Shown: positions 50,623 through 60,200 of the stretch, piece by piece
How the letters are laid out: every line of letters starts with the position of its first letter
Position numbering within the stretch: position 1 is the stretch's first letter
Assembly: GCA_934466455.1 (NCBI GenBank)
Contig: CAKSLF010000010.1
Location: 7,286-71,285, forward strand
Length of the DNA: 64,000 nucleotides
Source: an uncultured Oscillospiraceae bacterium
GTDB taxonomy: Bacteria; Bacillota; Clostridia; Oscillospirales; Ruminococcaceae
Reading direction: 5' to 3'
The notes under the pieces: model-generated
The model's input: the letters and a program-made list of their open reading frames with translations, nothing else
What the model was told of the DNA's origin: nothing
The model's database searches: none
Made by a program: the position numbers and the translations under genes

Positions 50623-51732
50623 ATGCGTATTCTTATTTTGAGCTGCAACACCGGCGAGGGGCACAATTCCTGCGCCGCAGCAATCGAGGCGGAATTTGAG
50701 CACCGAGGCGACAGCTGCCTTACCATGGACGCCCTTGATTTTATATCCCACAGCACATCAAAGTTTATAAGCAAATGGCACGTTCGGCTCTACCGCTATT
50801 TTCCGGAGGTTTTTCGCCGGGGATATTCCTTTGCGGAGGAGCACCCCTCTGCCCTTGACGAAAAATCCGCCGCCCAGCGTATTATTAAGATAGGCTGCCG
50901 AAAGCTGCGCCGCTTTATCTCCGCCCTCGGCTTTGATGCGGTTATCTGCACCCACCTTTTTCCCGCTCTTATGATTACGGAAATTCAGCGGCGCAATCCC
51001 CTTGCCGTAAAAACCGCCTTTATTACAACGGATTATACCGCAAGCCCCACTGCGCAGGATGTGCGCACCGATATTTTTGTAACGCCTTATCCCTCGATAA
51101 ACGAGGAATTTATAAAGCTTGGTATTCCGGCGGAAACCCTTTTGCCAAGCGGTATTCCCGTTCGTCCGATGTTTTTTTCAAGGACGGAAAAAGCCGCCGC
51201 AAAGGAAAGCCTTGGGATCTCTCCGCAAAAAAAGCACCTGCTTATAATGAGCGGCAGCATGGGCTGCGGTCCGATAAAAAAGATTTTGCGCAATATTTCC
51301 GAAAAGCTTTTGGAGGATTGCGAGGTAACGGTTGTCTGCGGCACGAACAAGCGGCTTTTTCGCAGGCTTTTTGACGAATATGCCGCCTTTGGCAACATCA
51401 ACATCCTCGGTTATTGCAAAAACATATCCCTGCTTATGGACAGCGCAGACCTGTATCTTACAAAGCCCGGCGGCATAAGCACCACGGAGGCGGCGGTAAA
51501 GGGGCTGCCCATGGTTTTAGTAAACGCCGTAGGCGGCTGTGAGGAGCCGAACCTTAAATTTTTTACGGAGCACGGAGCCGCCGCAACGGCTCAAACCCCG
51601 GCGGAGCTTTCCGAGCTTTGTCTTGAGCTGCTTTCCGACGAAGAAAAGCTTTGCGCAATGGGCTTTTCGGCAAAAAGCCTCGGAATAGGAAATTCCGCCG
51701 CAGCTCTCTTTAAGAAAATTCACGAAGGCTGA
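50623..51732 (+). CDS. MGDG synthase/UgtP-type glycosyltransferase
   Basis: The N-terminal half has the family's glycine-rich opening (ILILSCNTGEGHNSCAAAIEAEF), TDYTASPTAQDVRTDIF and a linker GIPVRPMFF. The C-terminal GT28 fold has SGSMGCGPIKKI and the UDP-sugar block DLYLTKPGGISTTEAAVKGLPMVLVNAVGGCEEPN. The likely job is adding a hexose to diacylglycerol at the inner membrane face, giving lipid for the envelope or lipoteichoic acid anchor. ATG 50623 uses the AAGGAG inside the preceding stop region. Confidence 0.87.
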   Translation: MRILILSCNTGEGHNSCAAAIEAEFEHRGDSCLTMDALDFISHSTSKFISKWHVRLYRYFPEVFRRGYSFAEEHPSALDEKSAAQRIIKIGCRKLRRFISALGFDAVICTHLFPALMITEIQRRNPLAVKTAFITTDYTASPTAQDVRTDIFVTPYPSINEEFIKLGIPAETLLPSGIPVRPMFFSRTEKAAAKESLGISPQKKHLLIMSGSMGCGPIKKILRNISEKLLEDCEVTVVCGTNKRLFRRLFDEYAAFGNINILGYCKNISLLMDSADLYLTKPGGISTTEAAVKGLPMVLVNAVGGCEEPNLKFFTEHGAAATAQTPAELSELCLELLSDEEKLCAMGFSAKSLGIGNSAAALFKKIHEG

Positions 51733-51741
51733 AAAGCAAAT

Positions 51742-51778
51742 ATACAAAAAACCCCGCCAAGGCGGGGCTTTTTTGTAT
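51742..51778. terminator. Bidirectional terminator
   Basis: A long stem: CCCGCC/GGCGGG core (about 51753-51758, 51761-51766), extended by A/T pairing. Between the convergent glycosyltransferase and ruvX genes. Confidence 0.88.
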
Positions 51779-51784
51779 ATTCGA

Positions 51785-52213
51785 TTAAAACTCGCCGGGG
51801 TGGTTTTTGCGCCACCGGAGGTAGCTGTCCAAAATGATAACCGCCGCAACCGCATCGATTACCTCTTTGCGCTTTTTTCCTCTTGTATCCGTCTGATTAA
51901 GATAACCCGCTGCGGAAACGGTTGTCTGACGCTCGTCCCACATTCTTACGGGGACGGAAATTTTTTCGGAAAGCTCCGCCGCAAAGGTTCGGCAAAGCTC
52001 CGCCCTCGGTCCCTCGGAGCCGTTCATGTTAAGCGGAAGCCCGACGATAACCGCCTCCGCCTTATTTTCGATTGCGGCGGCGGCGACCTTTTCAACTGCG
52101 TGCTCAAAGCGTTTTTCGTGAACAACGCCTATCGGCGAAGCCAAAAATTCCGTTTTGTCGCACATGGCAAGACCTGTTCTGGCGTCGCCGAAATCAACGG
52201 ACATTATCTTCAT
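51785..52213 (-). CDS. ruvX: Holliday junction resolvase-like RuvX (YqgF)
   Basis: The 142-residue RNase H-fold protein has the catalytic Asp in SVDFGDARTGLA, GLPLNMNGSEGPRA and the second acidic site in DERQTTVSAAGYL with DAVAAVIILDSYL. Family roles are pre-16S rRNA end processing and DNA junction resolution. Its ATG overlaps the upp stop (TAATG). Confidence 0.93.
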   Translation of the reverse strand: MKIMSVDFGDARTGLAMCDKTEFLASPIGVVHEKRFEHAVEKVAAAAIENKAEAVIVGLPLNMNGSEGPRAELCRTFAAELSEKISVPVRMWDERQTTVSAAGYLNQTDTRGKKRKEVIDAVAAVIILDSYLRWRKNHPGEF

Positions 52214-52845
52214 TATTTTGTGCCGAAAATTCTGTCGCCGGCATCGCCAAGACCCGGAACGATGTAGTTATGCTCGTTGAGGTGGCTGTCGCAGGCTGCG
52301 CAGTAGATCTGAACATCGGGATGTGCTGCCTGAAGAGCGGCAAGACCCTCCGGAGCGGCGATTGTGCACATAAAGCGGATTCTTGTAACTCCGCGCTTTT
52401 TTATCTGACCGATTGCGTCGATTGCGCTTCCGCCGGTTGCAAGCATGGGGTCTACCACAAAAACCTCACGCTCGGCAATATCGTCCGGGAGCTTGCAGTA
52501 ATATTCGACGGGCTTGCAGGTTTCCGGATCACGGTAAAGACCGATATGACCGACTCTTGCCTGGGGAAGAAGGTTGAGCATACCGTCAACCATACCGATA
52601 CCCGCACGGAGAATCGGAACAATGGCGGGCTGTTTTCCTTTAAGCTGTTTTGCAACGCATTTTGCAACGGGGGTTTCTATCTCCACATCCTCGGTTTCGA
52701 GGTCACGGGTCGCCTCAAAGCACATAAGCATGGCGATTTCCGTAATAAGCTCACGGAAGGTTTTTGTGTCGGTATCCTCCCGGCGGAGAATGGAGAGCTT
52801 GTGCTGGATAAGGGGGTGTTCAAGTACGATAGGCTGTTTGGACAT
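52213..52845 (-). CDS. upp: Uracil phosphoribosyltransferase
   Basis: It salvages uracil to UMP with PRPP. The PRPP loop is VVDPMLATGGSA, with the uracil-binding C-terminal block and IVPILRAGIGMVDGML near the middle. The 210 residues are standard. ATG 52845 follows AAGGAGG; the longer frame has no site. It is coupled to ruvX. Confidence 0.97.
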   Translation of the reverse strand: MSKQPIVLEHPLIQHKLSILRREDTDTKTFRELITEIAMLMCFEATRDLETEDVEIETPVAKCVAKQLKGKQPAIVPILRAGIGMVDGMLNLLPQARVGHIGLYRDPETCKPVEYYCKLPDDIAEREVFVVDPMLATGGSAIDAIGQIKKRGVTRIRFMCTIAAPEGLAALQAAHPDVQIYCAACDSHLNEHNYIVPGLGDAGDRIFGTK

Positions 52846-52917
52846 ATTCTGTTCCTCCTTGAAAAAAATATTATAAAATTTATCAAAACTGAAATTAGGT
52901 ATTACGGGCATTGCGTA

Positions 52918-53355
52918 TCACTTATTCTCAAGCTCCGTCATCATTTCTATGCGCTTTTCGTGCCTGCCGCCCTCATATTCGGTTGTGAGGAAAACATCCA
53001 CAAGCTGAAGCGCAACGCCGGGCCCGATTACTCTTGCGCCGAGGCAAAGCACATTGGCGTTATTGTGGCGGCGGGTAAACTCTGCGGAAAAATGGTCGCC
53101 GCAAACCGCAGCACGGATTCCCTTGCATTTGTTTGCGCACATACTCATTCCGATACCCGTTCCGCAAACAAGGATTCCTTTTTCACATTCGCCCTGCTGG
53201 ATCGAGCGGCAGACCTTTTCCGCAAAAACGGGATAATCGCAGGAAGCGGTGCTGTCCGTACCGAAATCACGATACTCTATTCCCTCTGCGTCAAGGTGCT
53301 TTTTAATCTCTTCTTTAAGAAGATAGCCGCCGTGGTCGGAGCCGATAGCAATCAT
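52918..53355 (-). CDS. rpiB: Ribose 5-phosphate isomerase B
   Basis: It interconverts ribose 5-phosphate and ribulose 5-phosphate. Opening IAIGSDHGGYLLKEEI, the catalytic CGTGIGMSMCANK loop and GARVIGPG are all as in the family. The 145 residues are typical. ATG 53355 overlaps the tsaB stop (ATGA). It feeds the split transketolase at 9.8-11.5 kb. Confidence 0.96.
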   Translation of the reverse strand: MIAIGSDHGGYLLKEEIKKHLDAEGIEYRDFGTDSTASCDYPVFAEKVCRSIQQGECEKGILVCGTGIGMSMCANKCKGIRAAVCGDHFSAEFTRRHNNANVLCLGARVIGPGVALQLVDVFLTTEYEGGRHEKRIEMMTELENK

Positions 53356-54062
53356 ATTTTACCTTCTTTCTCAAGCTTTTCTTTTTCCGCCTGGGCAAGC
53401 TTTAGATAATTCGGAGCAAGCTCCCCCGCCGTAACAAGGGCGTTTTCTGCCGAAAGCTTTTCCGCAATGCGGCAAACGCTTTGGGCATGACCCTTTACAA
53501 GCTGGGGCGGGGCGGCGGTTACAAGCTCGCCGCCAAAGCGGCTTTTGCAGATTTCTGCGCCGTCCCCCACAAGAATTATCCGTTCGCCGCTTTCGGCGGC
53601 AAGTTTTTTTATATCCTCAAAAAGAGCGTCGGTAGAAACAGTTCTGTCCGCACAAATGCGCAGAAAATTTTCTCCGTCGCTCTTAAAAAAGGCTGTATAC
53701 ATTTGGTTGCAGCGGGCGTCCATAACGGGGCAAACAATACCCTTGCTGCCATAAAGGTTATTTGCAAGTGCCTCGAGGGTAGAAACTGCGGCACAGGGCT
53801 TATTAAGGCTCATAGCCATTGCCTTTACTGCGGCAATGCCGATACGCAGCCCGGTGAAAGAACCCGGACCGCAGTTTACGGCAAAAACATCAATATCCTC
53901 CGGCTTTATCCGGGCGTTATCCAAAAGTGCTTTTGCCATCGGGAGCACGGTTTCGCTATGGGTAAAGCCGCTGTCCAGATAAAATTCGGAAACAAGGCTT
54001 CCGTTTTCCGTCAATGCGACGGAAGCGGTTTTTGCTGCGGTATCAAAGCCGAGTATCTTCAT
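53352..54062 (-). CDS. tsaB: tRNA threonylcarbamoyladenosine protein TsaB
   Basis: It is the dimerisation partner of TsaD in t6A37 tRNA modification. The ASKHA N-terminus (ILGFDTAAKTASVAL) and the key NCGPGSFTGLRIGIAAVKAMA block are exact. The 236 residues are normal. It overlaps tsaE upstream (ATGA) and rpiB downstream. tsaD is not in the window. Confidence 0.95.
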   Translation of the reverse strand: MKILGFDTAAKTASVALTENGSLVSEFYLDSGFTHSETVLPMAKALLDNARIKPEDIDVFAVNCGPGSFTGLRIGIAAVKAMAMSLNKPCAAVSTLEALANNLYGSKGIVCPVMDARCNQMYTAFFKSDGENFLRICADRTVSTDALFEDIKKLAAESGERIILVGDGAEICKSRFGGELVTAAPPQLVKGHAQSVCRIAEKLSAENALVTAGELAPNYLKLAQAEKEKLEKEGKI

Positions 54063-54484
54063 TTTTCCTCTCCCCTTTTTACGGTAATTTTTCTTTCCGT
54101 ATCGCCAAGGCGTTCTATATCGACCCTTATCATATCCTTTGGCAAAAACTCAAGCACATTTTCGCTCCATTCGATTACAAGCACGCCGCCCGCATCGAGA
54201 TAATCGAAAAAGCCCGTTGAATAAAGGTCGTCAAAGCCGCTTATGCGGTACATATCAAAGTGATATACCGGAAATTTTGCCCGGTAGCAATGAACAAGGG
54301 CAAAGGTCGGGCTTGAAACATCGTCCCGGCAATCAAGCTCCTCGCACATATAGCGGGTAAAGGTGGTTTTTCCTGCGCCAAGCCCGCCGGAAAAGGCAAC
54401 GACATCGCCGGGGCGGAGGGTTTTTGCAAATTCTCTTGCAAAGCCGGCGGTTTCCTCCTCGGAATGTGACACAAAGCTTTCCAC
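54059..54484 (-). CDS. tsaE: tRNA threonylcarbamoyladenosine ATPase TsaE
   Basis: The Walker A loop GGLGAGKTTFTRY, the switch SSPTF and Walker B region YHFDMYR complete the TsaE ATPase core, which works with TsaB and TsaD. GTG 54484 gives 141 residues with GGGGGG seven bases upstream; ATG 54508 is the alternative. Confidence 0.94.
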   Translation of the reverse strand: MESFVSHSEEETAGFAREFAKTLRPGDVVAFSGGLGAGKTTFTRYMCEELDCRDDVSSPTFALVHCYRAKFPVYHFDMYRISGFDDLYSTGFFDYLDAGGVLVIEWSENVLEFLPKDMIRVDIERLGDTERKITVKRGEEK

Positions 54485-54615
54485 GGCGCAGCCCCCCTTT
54501 TTCCCCATATTCTAAATTTATATGATAGCATAAATCAAAGCTTTTTACAATACAGAATTGTCACCAAAAAACTTTGAACAATTTGGGTATAATCTTCCGC
54601 TTTGCGACAAATACG

Positions 54616-54650
54616 CAAAAATGCGCCGCCAAACGGCAACGCATTTTTTT
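54616..54650. terminator. Imperfect hairpin after the ROK kinase gene
   Basis: Arms AAAATGCG/CGCATTTT with an inner GCC/GGC pairing (about 54618-54647) and T-run; seven bases from the kinase stop codon. Confidence 0.45.
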
Positions 54651-54656
54651 ACGGAA

Positions 54657-55625
54657 TCATTCTTTCCAAACTTTCCAAAAGCCGAGCATACCCGCTCCGA
54701 TAATTCCGGCTTTATTGCCGAGGGCTGCTTTTATTATCCTTGGCGGCTCCACGCTTTCGTGGGAATAGCAAAGCCGGGCAACCTTTTCGTTAAGCGGGTC
54801 GATAAGGGAGGCTCCCTGATTGCTTACTCCGCCGCCGATTATCACCACGGAGGGTCTTAAAACATTAACAAAGCCGGAAATTCCGTCCGCAAGATAGCTT
54901 ATGTATTGGTCGGCAACGGCTGCGCCGGTTATATCGCCCCGGTCGGCGGCGTCAAAAGCCGTTCTTCCGCCGACATTATTAAGGTCGCCGCCGCACATTT
55001 CCCATATAAGCGATTCCGGATGCTCCATAGCCGCCGCCCTCGTCTGGCGTTTTAATGCGGTGGCGGAGCAATATGCCTCAAAGCAGCCGTTTTTTCCGCA
55101 GCCGCAATGCACTCCGTTATGAACAAGGGGAACATGACCGAACTCCCCGGCGTGCTTGCCAAAGCCCTTAAAGAGCCTTCCGCCGGCAACTATTGCGCCG
55201 CCGACCCCCGTTCCGAGAGTGAGCATAAGCATACTTTCGTAATCCCTGCCCGCTCCGAAATTATATTCGCCGAGGGCGGCGCAGTCGGCGTCGTTTCCGA
55301 GAAGCACCGGAAGCCCGGTATGCTCTTTAAGCTCCGCAGAAATGTCCACATTGCGCCAAAAAATGTTCGGCGCAAAAATCACATTGCCCTCCCTGCCGCT
55401 GCTTATACCGGGGATACCTACGCCGATATACGAAAGCTCGGAAAGGCAAAGCCCCGCTCCCTCTGCGCCAAGGCGCACCGCTTCGGCAATCTGCCCGATA
55501 AGAGCCGAGGGCGAGGAGTTGTCTTTTACCGGCACGGAGATATTAAAAACAAGGGAGCCGTCCTCCCCGACTATTCCTGCGCCTATGTTTGTTCCGCCAA
55601 GGTCGATTGCTGCGGAAAATCTCAT
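54657..55625 (-). CDS. ROK-family sugar kinase (glucokinase type)
   Basis: The ATP-binding opening AIDLGGTNIGAGIV, the catalytic Asp in LGNDADCAALGE and the ROK zinc motif (GHVPLVHNG, CGCGKNGCFEAYCS) are complete in 322 residues. Glucose is the likely substrate, by resemblance to other Firmicute glucokinases. ATG 55625 is nine bases after CGGAGT. It overlaps nothing but follows rodA closely. Confidence 0.92.
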   Translation of the reverse strand: MRFSAAIDLGGTNIGAGIVGEDGSLVFNISVPVKDNSSPSALIGQIAEAVRLGAEGAGLCLSELSYIGVGIPGISSGREGNVIFAPNIFWRNVDISAELKEHTGLPVLLGNDADCAALGEYNFGAGRDYESMLMLTLGTGVGGAIVAGGRLFKGFGKHAGEFGHVPLVHNGVHCGCGKNGCFEAYCSATALKRQTRAAAMEHPESLIWEMCGGDLNNVGGRTAFDAADRGDITGAAVADQYISYLADGISGFVNVLRPSVVIIGGGVSNQGASLIDPLNEKVARLCYSHESVEPPRIIKAALGNKAGIIGAGMLGFWKVWKE

Positions 55626-55638
55626 AAAATCAACTCCG

Positions 55639-56781
55639 TTACTCAAAGAAAATGTTTTTCTGGCGGTGGACCTGTACGCTTAAAACAAGCCCGACCCCGA
55701 GATATGTTATACAGACCGATGTGCCGCCTGCGCTCATCAGCGGAAGGGTTATTCCGACAACGGGCAAAAGGCTTAGGCACATTCCGATATTTATTATACA
55801 TTGGGAAAAGAACATTGCAAAAAATCCGTAGCAGATATATGTGCCGAGGGGATCGTATGCCGTTCTTGCATTTGTTACGGCGCGAAGGCAAACTCCGCAG
55901 AGAAGCGCAACCACAATCATTGTTCCGACAAAGCCGAGAGCCTGACCGATAAAGGAAAAGATAAAGTCGTTATGCATTTTCGGCACATACCAATAGTCGT
56001 CCTTAAAAAGCCCTTTTCCGAGAAGCTGACCCAAGCCTATTGATATAAGTCCCCGCCTTTGCTGATAGTCATCGACAGCGGTGGCGTTGTATTCGGAAAA
56101 ATAAAGGGCAAGAAAACGCCCCCTCTGGTCATCCGTAAGAAGATATTGCCACACAAGGGGAACCGCCGCCGCCAATGCGGCAACGCCCGCAAGAATATAC
56201 TTCCAGTTTACCCCTGCGGCAAAAAGCATTACCGCAAAGATAATCGCAAAAATCATTGCGGTTCCGTCGTCGCCCTGAAAATGGATAAGCAAAACGGGAA
56301 TTGCCCCGTGAACGCAGAGCAAAAGCATATTAAGCGGCTTGTTTATCTCGCTTTTTACTTTTGAAAGGTGATAGGCAAAGCTCATAATAAAGCAGATTTT
56401 AAGAAGCTCCGACGGCTGAAAGGTAAGCCCGAAGGGAAGCTTTAGCCACGCTTTGTCGTCAACGGTTTCGTCCACCTGCAAGCCAACAAAAAATGTGAGT
56501 ATAACAAGAAAAAGCGAAACCGGTATATACAGCTTCCAAAGCTTTACCATAAAGTGATAGTCTATATTTGAAATTATAACCGCCGCAGCAAGCCCAAGGA
56601 CCATGGCAAGAAGCTGAACAAGGCAGGTTCGCTCCGAAAGGCGCAGCGTTCCGGAAAGATCTGAGCGGTAAAGGCTGAAAAGCAGCAGCACACTTAGGGT
56701 TGAAAGGGAGATGCAAAATGCCAAAAGCCATTTATCGACGGTTTTTATGTATTTTTGTATTGCTTTTCTTAATTTAAGCAC
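55639..56781 (-). CDS. rodA: RodA/FtsW/SpoVE-family peptidoglycan polymerase
   Basis: It has ten hydrophobic helices and the SEDS pattern: LTFQPSELLKICFIMSFAYHLS, HFQGDDGTAMIF (equivalent to QPDxGTA), and the last block LPLMSAGGTSVCITYLGVGLVLSV. The 380 residues fit RodA best; SpoVE or FtsW remain possible. GTG 56781 follows GGAGG. It partners class B PBPs, none of which is in the window. Confidence 0.85.
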   Translation of the reverse strand: MLKLRKAIQKYIKTVDKWLLAFCISLSTLSVLLLFSLYRSDLSGTLRLSERTCLVQLLAMVLGLAAAVIISNIDYHFMVKLWKLYIPVSLFLVILTFFVGLQVDETVDDKAWLKLPFGLTFQPSELLKICFIMSFAYHLSKVKSEINKPLNMLLLCVHGAIPVLLIHFQGDDGTAMIFAIIFAVMLFAAGVNWKYILAGVAALAAAVPLVWQYLLTDDQRGRFLALYFSEYNATAVDDYQQRRGLISIGLGQLLGKGLFKDDYWYVPKMHNDFIFSFIGQALGFVGTMIVVALLCGVCLRAVTNARTAYDPLGTYICYGFFAMFFSQCIINIGMCLSLLPVVGITLPLMSAGGTSVCITYLGVGLVLSVQVHRQKNIFFE

Positions 56782-56933
56782 TCTGCGCCTCCTTTAATTC
56801 AAAAAAACGATATTACGTTATATTATAACATTCCGCAGGGTTTTTGTAAACGCAGCGGAGAGGCTTTTTTCTTTAAGATTTTTTGAACGAAGGCAAAGCC
56901 CCTCCCGGCAAAAAAGGGCGGCATACGGAAAAG

Positions 56934-56965
56934 CAAAAAGCCACCGGCAAAACCGGTGGCTTTTC
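56934..56965 (-). terminator. Terminator after the 60-residue gene
   Basis: A perfect GCCACCGG/CCGGTGGC stem flanked by A- and T-runs (about 56936-56962). Confidence 0.85.
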
Positions 56966-56989
56966 TTATTTTTTGGTTTGCAAAATATA

Positions 56990-57172
56990 TTATCTGATTA
57001 TGCCGCCCTTTTTCATAGCCTCGCGCATTTTTTCAACGGCTTCTTTTGCAATTTCTACAAATTCGTCGGCAACGCCGCCGTCGCTGTTAATTTTGCGAAT
57101 CTGGGATTCGATATAATCTGCGGTTTTAATCATTGCGGTAGAATTTTCGATTTGGTCTTCTATTCTGAGCAT
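56990..57172 (-). CDS. 60-residue helical protein
   Basis: The peptide is charged and nearly all helical (DQIENSTAMIKTADYIESQI, then DEFVEIAKEAVEKMREAMKK), no membrane segment. ATG 57172 follows GGGAGG. Not recognised; it is 96 bases downstream of the ABC permease gene end. Confidence 0.65.
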   Translation of the reverse strand: MLRIEDQIENSTAMIKTADYIESQIRKINSDGGVADEFVEIAKEAVEKMREAMKKGGIIR

Positions 57173-57267
57173 GGAAACGCCCTCCCTATATTTTCTATGA
57201 AATTATTATACCACGCATTTTTAGAAAAAGAAAGATGTTAACGGTTTTTTTCAAAAAATTTTTCGCA

Positions 57268-60200
57268 TTATTCAACGGATTTAAGCGATTCCACCATGCT
57301 TATTTTCTTTAGCCGGAAGAACATAATGAAATTTACAAGCAAAGCGAAAACAACCGTCATCACAAAGGCTGCGCAGAAGCACCAGGGCGGAAGCCCCCGC
57401 CCGAACATTACGGAATCCGACTGCGCCACCTCCATTACGAACTTATGGAGCCAAATCCCCGCAACAAGACCGACTGCGCCGCCCATAAGGGTTAGCAGGA
57501 TATTTTCCCGGAATACATAGGAGGAAACCTCCCTGTCATAAAAGCCAAGCACCTTTATTGTTGCAATTTCTCTTATGCGCTCCGTAATATTTATATTTGT
57601 GAGGTTATATAGCACAACAAAGGCAAGAGCCGCTGCGGAAAGAATTACAAGGATTACCACATAGTTTAGGTTTTTTACCGTATTGCTGAAGGATTCCCTT
57701 GTATCCTTTACGAAAGAAAGTGCCTGAACGCCGTCTATGCTCATAAGCTTTTCGCCAAGGGCTTTTTGCGCCTCGTCCCCGGTATCGGACATTATCGTAA
57801 AATAGGCGTTATACACCGGCTTTTCTCCGCAGAGCTTTTCGTACAGCCCCTCCGTCATATAGATAAAATGCAGGGCGTAGTTTTCCGTAATATCCTCCAC
57901 CGTTGCGGTGATTTTTTTATCGCCCACGGTAAAGGTCATCTCGTCCCCTGCGGAAAGCCCCGCAAGCTCCGAAAGCCTTTCCGTTATTATAACGCCGTCA
58001 TCCGAAAGCGCAAATTTTTTTCCGGAAGCCCTGTCTTTAAGCGTTACGACATCGGCGAATTTTTCCGCATCATCGGTGACAACAAGGGAAATATCCCCTA
58101 TCCCCTTATAGTTAACGCCCTTCATGTCGATGCTTACATTTTCCGCCGCCGTGGGGTCATTCTCAAGGGCTGCTTTTACATTGCCTAGCGTGTATTCTCC
58201 CGCATCGGAATCCACCGCAACTATCAGGTCATAGGTAAAAATATCGCTGTACTGCTTATCAAGAATTACGGAGATCGACGAATACAGTCCAAAGCCCGTA
58301 AGGGTTAGGGCGGTGCAGCCCGCAATTCCGATTATTGTCATAAAAATGCGCCTTTTATAACGGAAAAGGTTGCGCACGGTTACTTTCTTTGTAAAGCTCA
58401 GCTTTTTCCAGATAAACGGAATTTTTTCGAGGAGCACCCTTTTTCCCGCTTTCGGTGCCTTTGGGCGCATAAGCTGCGCCGGCTGGGAGCGAAGCTCCGC
58501 CATGCACGCCATAAGCGCAGACGCCGTTGTGCAAACAAGGGCGCAAACCGTCACCAGCACCCACATACCGGGCATAGGCTCAAATTTAAGCGAGGGGGTT
58601 TTATAAAGCATTTCGTATGCGCTGTATATTACCGTCGGGAACAAAAACGAGCCGAAGGCTATTCCGAATACGGAGCCGGAAAGGCTTGCCAAAGCGGAAT
58701 AGATAATAAACTTTGCGGCGATTGCTCCCTTTGAATAGCCGAGGGCTTTAAGCGTACCTATCTGGGTACGCTCCTCCTCCACCATACGGGTCATTGTTGT
58801 AAGGCAGACAAGCATTGCCACAAGGAAGAAGAACACCGGAAAGATTTTTGCAACGCTATCTATGCGGTAGGCGTCGCTTTCGTATGTGCTGAAGCCGGGG
58901 TTATCTTTTCTTGTAAAGACATACCATGTGGGCTTTTTCAGCTTTGCGACCTCTTTTTCTGCGTCGAGTATCTGCTGCCTTGCGTCGGAAAGCTCTTTTT
59001 CCGTTTTTTCCTTTGCCTGCTCGTATTGCTCAAGCCCGGAATTATACTCCTCCCAACCGTCGGAAAGCTGCTTTTCGCTGTTCTTTAGCTGTTTATAGGC
59101 TTTTTTAAGCTCTGCCTCTGCGGAGGAAAGCTTTTCCAAGCCCTCCGCCTTTGCCTGTTCAAGCTGCTCCCTTGCAAGCTTTAGCTCTGCGGAGGCTGCC
59201 TCAAGCTGCGCCTTTGCTTCTTTAAGCTGCTTTGCGCCGTCTATCGCCTGCTGCACCTTATCCGGCAGGTCCTCGATTTCCTTCAGCTTTGCTTCCAAAT
59301 CCTCAAGAAGCTTTTCCATCTCCGGAGAGCCTTTGCCTGCGTCGATTGCTTTTCGTATTTCCTCAATCTTAGCCCGTATCTCGTCCGCCGACATATCGTT
59401 AAGGGCGTCCTTTACTCCGTTTTCCACCTCTGCAACAAGGCGTCTTACGCCCTCGTTATATTGGTAATAGCCTTGGCGAACCTGTTCCTCGCCCTCTTCG
59501 ATTTGTTTTTCCGCATCGGCTATCTGCTCTTCAAACTCCCGCTTTCCCTCGGTATATTCCTTCCAGCCGGAATTGTATTCCGCCCAACCGCTCTTTAGCT
59601 TTTTTTCGCCGTCGGAAAGCTTTTTGTATGCTTCGTCAAGGGTCTTTTTCGCCTCGGAAAGCTTTTCCTCCGCCTCTTTTTCGCCGTCCGCAAGCTTTTG
59701 CTTTGCTTCGGAAAGGCTGCGTTCCGCCTCGTCCTTTATTTCGGAAAAGCGTTCTTCCTTACGAACGGCGGCAACCTGCTCAAATCTTTCGGCGTCGCCG
59801 TCCAAGGCTGTCCAGTATTCGTCGTCGAATGCGCCGAACTGCGCCGTATCCTCCATGGTCAGGAAAACATCGGTATAAACCTCATAGCAAAAGTTGCCCT
59901 CCGGAACCATTATATATGTATTTATTCTTCCGTCGCCTATGGTGGTATTGCCCCGCTCGTAGCTTATATACCGAGGGTTCATAACAACGCCGACCACCGT
60001 CCAGCTGCTGCGGACAAGGGAATTTTCAAGCGGGTCGTCGCTGTCGGTGGTATAGACGGAAACAGTATCTCCGATATTAAAGACCGTATGTAGCTGTGCG
60101 TGCTCTTCCACAACACATTCGTTTGCGCTTTTTGGCATTCTGCCCTCGAGAAGAACCGGCTCGTCTATCGTTTTATCCGCATAGGGCGCAGTCGTTACAT

